Shown piece by piece: positions 57,593-64,000 of a DNA stretch of 64,000 bases (within the stretch, counting starts at the first letter, position 1; every line of letters begins with the position of its first letter). This stretch comes from Plasmodiophora brassicae (taxonomy: Eukaryota; Endomyxa: Phytomyxea; Phytomyxea; Plasmodiophorida), in NCBI GenBank assembly GCA_036867785.1, contig CP145409.1:1426001-1490000 (forward strand), written 5' to 3'. The notes beneath the pieces are model-generated. The model was not told where the DNA came from, did not search any database, and saw only the letters and a list, made by a program, of their open reading frames with translations. Made by a program: the position numbers and the translations under genes.

Positions 57593-58596
57593 ATGTCTGC
57601 GCCACCAGATCCCAGCATTGTCGAGGCGTCGACCACTGTCCCCAATGACTTGTTCAACGTTCCGGGCGCTTATAGCTACAAGGACTGCCAGCAGCTGGCA
57701 CAGGGCGGCGCCCCGACGCACAAGCGGTTTGCGGCATGGCACGATGTGCTCCTGCTGCGCGCAACGAACGACATCAAGCCTTGGGAGGCGAAGTACGGGA
57801 AGGTGATGGCCGTGTGGGACCTCATTGGCGCTCGGCTGGCCAACATCATCGGCTTTGGCCTGAAGAAAGACGGGCCTTCGTTGAAAAAGCGTTTCGAACT
57901 GATCGTCGATCAGTTCAGGAAGGACGACCAGGAGGCCCTCAAGAAGTCCGGCGTCGAGGAAGAGTTCGCCGAGAAACAGGAACTCTTGACCGATATCGTC
58001 ACCAGAATGGACGATTATCTGACGATGACCGCGGCTGCGAAGGCTGAGTTGACCGGCAAGAAGGAAGCTGTCGAAGCGTCGGGGGCCATCATGCGCGAAC
58101 TCGCAATGCGAGAAATGGGCTACGAGAGTCTCGACGACGACGAAAATATTGGCGGCACAGTGCTGAACGGAGAGGTTTCCGGCGAGAATCTCACGAATGC
58201 CAGTGTGCGTCTCGCTCTGAATTTCAAATTTCACTCACATTTGCTAACATATGCTGACAGAGTGATACCGCAATGGAGATTGCCTCGCCCTCTCCCCTCC
58301 AGCCGAATAGGATGAAAAGGACAGGTGATTTCCGGCGCAAGATCAGCAAGCGCCAGAAGCTGGATGCCTTCTCTGACGCAATCGCGGCGGGCGTTAGTCA
58401 AAGCAACCAAGCACAGTCGGCCAAGTTGCAGCTCATGCAGCAGCGGCTGGCGTTCGACATGGACCACGCAAGGCGCCTGCTGGAGTTCGAAGAGCGACAA
58501 AGGCTGCGCGACGAGGAGCGTGAAGAGCGACAATGTAGACGGTGGAGCAGTGCAGCATGCCCTGTCACAGCCAGAGATACCAAGAACAGCATCTAG
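57593..58596 (+). CDS. Myb/SANT-like (MADF-type) DNA-binding protein with C-terminal coiled coil
   Basis: ATG at 57593. Exon 1 (57593-58204) and exon 2 (58261-58596) join in phase across a 56-nt GT-AG intron with a GCTAAC branch-like site, giving 315 aa. Residues about 35-140 form a trihelical Myb/SANT-like fold: KRFAAWHDVLLLRATNDIKP, KVMAVWDLIGARLANIIGFG, SLKKRFELIVDQFRKDDQEA, then SGVEEEFAEKQELLTDI. This arrangement with the SG.EEE..E...LL.DI tail is common in protist and fungal transcription-factor-like and transposon-derived proteins. The C-terminus is a long charged helix (RLAFDMDHARRLLEFEERQR). It lies just upstream of a Ty3/Gypsy fossil and could be a domesticated or hitch-hiking gene. 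Confidence 0.68.
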
Positions 58597-58752
58597 GAGA
58601 GGCAGCCCTAAGACCAGGAGAGTCCGTACGGCATGCGGGAAGGCCGGACGGCATGAGGAAGAAGGATCACGGATCTGGGAACGAGGACGCTGAGGTTCTC
58701 TATACACGATCTACAAAACCGGTTTTAGCCGATCGACGAGATCCAAAGCACT

Positions 58753-61700
58753 ATGGCACGACGATTGAAGCCCGGGCAGCAGCCAATGACGGAGGGGCTG
58801 GACCCGAGCTCACTGAAGAAGTTGGAGGAGCAGTACACGGACTACTGTCGCATCACGTCGGAGGCGGAGGCGTACCTGCCGGAGCGAGAACGACGCGGCC
58901 CAGTCTCAATCCGGAACTGCTTCAAGTTTCATGAACGACAGGCAATTGCGATGGACGAGCTGGGACTCCAGGATGACAGGAGATGACGGACGCTCACCTC
59001 GAGGCGTGGATGGCCGAGGAGATTGCACAGCTGGGGAGCCGAATGGCGCACAATCTGAAGGCGGCGGAGAAGTTGCTGGCGAACGAACTGGCCATGAACA
59101 CGAAACTGCCATTCCTGATCGACAGGATCAAGTCGATACGATTCGAGTTGCGGCGTCTGGTGTCCCAAAACGGCCTGGAGTGGATGAACGACGACCAGGC
59201 GGGGAGGCGCGTCTTCGGCAAGCTAGTGGTGGATGCCATCAAGCCGATTCCGCTGCAGAAACACATGGTCGACTGGGTAGAACGGGATCCAGAAGCGCGC
59301 ACTGGCGACATCGAGGGTCTGTTCCAGGAAGCCATCCGATACGCGAATTCGGTCGTCGACGTGCTGGGCAACCCGAGCACATCTGACAAGGAGACGGTCG
59401 CCCAACTGAGGGCAATCGCGAAGGGCAATGGCGGCAACTACCCTCGCGGTGTTAAGGTCAACAAGCGAGGCGGTCGACGGTCCCCGGAACCCACTCCCAA
59501 GCGTCAACGATTCGGTGGCGGATTCCAGCGCAACGGACGCGGTCATGAGCGCGAAGGCCCGAACGGACGACGCGGAGAAGGTCATGGTCGACACAAGACT
59601 GAAGGACACGGTCGGGACACGCCGGGAGGACAACAGGAAGTCGTACCTGCGGGAGGCGGAAGCCAGCGAAACGGAGGACGTAATCGAGAAGATGAGCATG
59701 ACGGCAACCGTGACACGAAGAAATCCCCCAAAGGTGGTTGTTTCCGATGCAAGGGCGATCACTACGTGAGCGACTGCCCGCAACCGCCGACGGAGGAGGA
59801 GCGCCGTGGTCGTGGCAACCGCGGAATAAACGCGGCACGTGTTCGAACGTACGATGGTGATGCAAGCGATGACACTCTGAGGGCAACCATCGGGGAGACC
59901 ACATTCGAGTGCGCTCTGGATTCCGAATGTCGTGGAGGCAACGTCATACCGGCGAACATTGCAGAACGGCTTGACGATGCAGCTGCGATACAGGAGATTG
60001 ATCCGATCGAGATTGTCCTGGGTGATGACAAGACCACTGAGGTCTGCTCGAAGGTCCTTGCCGTTCCGATCATGAAACTGCACGGCGAACACGGGACATT
60101 GACGCTGTACAACATGCGATTCTACATCTCGACGATGATTGCGAAGACGCTGCTCGGAAACCCGATTCTCACGGCTATGGGAATTGATCCCAAACAGCAG
60201 TTGGAGTCGCTGATGTCAACGAACGATGGGGTCATGCAGTTCGATGCTGACTCGCTCGAGACGGTGGAGAGGGTGACGGCCAAGATGATCGAACTGAGCG
60301 CCAACCACGGATGCAACCCCTACGCGAACAGCGAAGGCGAGCCAACGCGCAGTGAGATCGATCTCGGAAAGGTTGATCCGTCTGGAATCAGCAAGGCTGT
60401 CAACGATATGATCAAGCAGGCTAAGAAGAATGGCATTTCGAGGCAAGGCTTGAGGCGACTGCGGAAGATCTTGAACAAGCACATGAACGAATTCCGTACG
60501 ACGCTGGGGTCTGACCCACCTGTGGACGTGGAACCACTGAGGACGGACCTGAAGGACGGTGCCACACCATATCGGTGCAAGCCGCGCATGTACAATCCGA
60601 AGCAAAAGGAGTTCTTGACGGACATGATACGGATGCTGAAGGACAACGGCCTGATCTTTGCGAATATGAACTCGAAGTGGGCCAGTCCTGTCCTGATCGT
60701 CAAGAAGCCACACGGAGACGGCTACCGACTATGCGTCGACTTCGACAGGTGAACCTGCGATCTGAGCCAACTGTCTGGCCCATGCCGAACATCGAGGCGG
60801 GAGCCCGCAAGCTCGAAGGTATGTCGTGCTTCTTCAGCTTGGATGCCTTCAAGGGCTTCTGGTTGATGCCTCTGGACAAATCTTGTCAAGAGATGTTTTC
60901 ATTCATGACAGACGATTCGGTTTGGACACCTACACGAAGCATCCAGGGCGGACTGAACACGGCCCCGCAATTCCAAGCAAGGATGGTGAACATCTTCGAC
61001 GACCTGATGGATCGAATGATGGTCTGGATTGATGATCTGCTGGGATTCGCGAAGACGGAGGCCGAGCTTCTGGAACTGCTGGCCAACGTATTCGAACGGG
61101 CACGCGAAGTCGGACTGAAGTTCAACCCTACGAAATGCACGATCTTCGCCAGGGAGCTGGTCTGGTGCGGGAAGATCTACTCTGGCAACGGCATTCGACA
61201 TGACCCGGAACGGATAGCAGCTCTGACAAGCATGCCGGAGCCGAAGACGGTTAAAGACCTGCAGCAACTGATGTGGGCGGTGGGATGGATGCGCACGAGC
61301 ATCCCGGACTACCCGTACATCATCGAGCCACTACCGGAGGTCGTTGACCGGGCGAATGAGGAGCTGAAACGAACGAAGTCCAGTTCTTATGCCTCATTGA
61401 CGGTGGACGCGATGGGCTGGTCTGAACGACAACGAGAAGCATTCGAGAAGCTGCGGGCGGTGCTGGTCGAACACGTGCAACTGGCCTACCCCAAGAAGGA
61501 TTTTCAGACCTGTTTCTTCACGGACGCAAGCGAATTCGCATGGTCGGCGGTCGTGACTCAGATTCCAATGGAGGACATCGAATTGCCGATCAGTGAGCAA
61601 CGACATGAACCGCTGGCGTTCTACGGGAAACGCTTCGACAAAACGCAGCTGCGATGGCCTATCATCGAGAAAGAGGCAGCGGCGATCGTCCAGGCGACTA

Positions 61701-63598
61701 CGCGAGGCGATTTCTTGCTGCAAACCGGACGTGAGTTCCTGCTCTACTGCGATCATCGGAATCTACGATACATCTTCAACAACGACATGGAGATGAAGAA
61801 GCACACAGCCGCAAAGCTGGAGCGGTGGTCCGTTCATCTGCAAAGATTCCGATACAAGATGGTGGACATCAGCGGGGAGGACAATGCGTGGGCAGATCTA
61901 CTGACGCGATGGGGCGCGGGTCGAATCGCGCTTACGTGTCGGGCAACTCGAGTCATGTCCATGGAAGACCTGCGAGTAACCCCCATGGCGCACGACGGAT
62001 TCGAATGGCCTCGTGAAGCCGACATACGACAATCCCAGAAGCTGCTGACCGACGACGAGAAGGCAGCATTCAAGGCGCAATGGGATGATCGCGACAAACT
62101 GTGGAAATCTGACTCTGGACAGGTGTTAATTCCAAGCCATGACGACGCAGAGACGTTACGACTACGGATCCTGGTCGTGGCGCACTGCGGCAGTGCTATG
62201 CATCGTGGCGGGACAACCACCAGAGAAGCGGTTATGAGACGATTCCGCTGGGCTGGAGTGGAGGAGCACGTGCAACAAATGTGCGATCAGTGCCTGCACT
62301 GCGTCACCACTCGAGGAGGAGAACGGATTCCGCGGCCGCTGGGTCAGGCTGTTCACGGTCACGAAAGGTTTCAGGTGCTGCATATGGACTACGTGTACGT
62401 CGAGCCGGTTCGCGGAGCGGACCACGACTACAAGTACATATTGCTGCTCAAGGACGACTTCTCGGGACTTGTCCGCCTGATTCCTTGCACGAACGCGACG
62501 GCCCGGACTGCAGCTGATTCCCTGATGGCGTGGATCGCTGACTTCGGGACGCCAGAGATCCTGGTTACCGATGGTGGTTCACATTTCACCGCTGAGGTGA
62601 TGGAGGATTTGAGTCGGCTACGTCACGTTGCGCATCACATCACGCTGGCGTACTGCCCATGGTCGAATGGAACGGTCGAACGGGCGAATGGAACGGTCGT
62701 GGAGATGCTGAGGAGCCTACTGAATGAGAACCAGATCGACACCCACAACTGGCCGTACGCATGTCAGCTGGTGCAACACGCCATGAACCATACGCCTTCA
62801 AAGCGTCGTGGAGGTCATGCACCGGTGACGGCGGCGTTTGGCATCCAACCGGAGAATCCTCTAGACCTGATCTGGGACTTGAAGGCTAGCAATTGGCGAC
62901 CTGTGAATCCTGCGACCATTACTCAGCACATCGAGAAGATGAAGGACGATTTCGACAACATACACAAGGATGTCGAGATGGGCAAAGAGAAGCGGCATCG
63001 AGCCAATGTCCAGCAGCGCAACAGGCAGCTGCGTCCTGGAGACGATGAAGCGTTCATTCCAGGTGACTACGTCTTGTGCGCACGACCGAACATGGGCCCG
63101 GGGAACAAACTGATCGCCAAGTGGAATGGCCCATTCCGTGTGCTGCAGCGACTGAACGATCAGGTGTACCTGCTGTACGATCCTCTTCACGAGAAGGAGT
63201 TTCGGGCGCACATCCAACGGATCAGACGATACGCTGATGGGAAGTTGAACATGACGGCGACGGTGAAGAAGCATCTTCAGCACTCGAATCACAAGCTCTT
63301 GGTGGAGAATCTAGCTGACTGCCGATACAATGCGAGCGAGAAGCGAGTCGAAATCAAAGTGCTCTGGGAAGGATTCGAGGAAGCGGACGCCACATGGGAA
63401 CCGGCGGACATCATAATCGAGGACGTGCCGACGATGGTTCGTGATCTGTATGACCGACTGGGAGATGACCACCCTCAGGCGGAGGAATTGCGAACACTGT
63501 TGAACTCGGCGGCGACAAACGGGAATCGCCAGCCTGCCTCGAAACGACGTCAAGCAAAAGGAGCGCGACGTCAGAGGACTAAACGACCACGGAATTGA
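58753..63598 (+). mobile_element. Ty3/Gypsy chromodomain retrotransposon fossil
   Basis: Parts in order: gag with a basic, Gly/Arg-rich linker and CCHC knuckle, a protease-like region, reverse transcriptase, RNase H, integrase and a C-terminal chromodomain. It is related to, but clearly diverged from, the element at 10574. Coding is spread over about three frames, so it is either slightly broken or uses the shift or splicing known in this family. LTRs were not found by eye; the 3' one may lie beyond the window, so age cannot be judged. Confidence 0.9.
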
Positions 63599-64000
63599 CG
63601 ATATGATGACCGGCCGGCTGGAACATGGTAAAATAGCTGGTCGAAGGTTGCTAACTGTACATAGGCAACGAGGAACAACGACGCGAAAACGGAAAGGACG
63701 TCGATCGGACGCACGGTGCGCGGAGCACCTGCGTGGGCACGGGGCCCGAACCACTGGGCATGGGACTCAGTCTGGGAACATTCAGCAAATTGGCCACTGA
63801 ATGGGATCATGTACCAAATGGAAACCAACGGTACGGAACTCGCATATGCATGGGGAAACACTCCACCACAGTCGGATCCTAAAGATTGGACTTCGGCTAA
63901 CCCTGGTAGTCGAACGGACGCCAGTCATCGGACTCCTAAAGATTGGGCTTCGGTGAACCGATATCGGATGGGAACGGAACTAACTACGGATGCACATGGC
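63599..64000. other. 3' flank of the fossil, with a short direct repeat
   Basis: CCTAAAGATTGG(A/G)CTTCGG occurs at about 63879 and 63935. No gene seen before the window ends. Confidence 0.5.

Overview
The window is nuclear DNA of a GC-rich unicellular eukaryote. Host genes carry very short GT-AG introns (mostly 45-65 nt, in several cases fixed by reading-frame phase), and there are 40S ribosomal, splicing-factor, PPR and RAP-domain genes together with Ty3/Gypsy, hAT, pogo and tyrosine-recombinase elements. The compact GC-rich gene style reminds me of plasmodiophorid Rhizaria (Plasmodiophora/Spongospora type). That placement is inference; no rRNA or other diagnostic marker is present.

Layout. 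0-1.35 kb: 5' part of a membrane-anchored SETD-type methyltransferase (minus strand), cut by the window edge. 1.35-22.4 kb: repeat-rich block built around a ~19.6 kb inverted duplication (arms about 2.68-5.70 and 19.03-22.33 kb). Each arm carries the same unknown 236-codon ORF, a ~314 bp tandem repeat and a ~150 bp tandem repeat. Between the arms lie a 987 bp pogo-type deletion derivative with intact ends, two hairpins, a foldback repeat that received a young Ty3/Gypsy-type element with two 176 bp LTRs, and a 2.1 kb decayed pogo transposon.

23-44 kb: host gene island. In order: LIN54/TSO1-like CXC protein (-), a TM-F-box-TBC RabGAP fusion (-), a long PPR protein (+), a 7TM protein (+) ending in a 588 bp-arm palindrome, an RBM5/10-like splicing factor (+), an OPR/RAP organellar RNA-binding protein (+), 40S uS7/RPS5 (-), an SDP1/TGL-type triacylglycerol lipase with a C-terminal ACT domain (-), and a large unrecognised protein, possibly cilium-related (-).

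44-64 kb: second mobile-element block. A Ty3/Gypsy integrase-chromodomain fossil is interrupted by a nearly intact 2.69 kb hAT. A gag-like fossil and a 26 bp minisatellite follow. Then comes the most unusual unit: an intact three-exon tyrosine recombinase (Crypton-like, 877 aa) lying tail to tail, 37 bp apart, with an intact three-exon RecQ-family helicase (613 aa), with tandem arrays on both sides. A Myb/SANT-like gene and a second large Ty3/Gypsy chromodomain fossil close the window.

The ORF starts used here were checked for ATG where possible. No tRNA or rRNA gene and no CRISPR array was seen.
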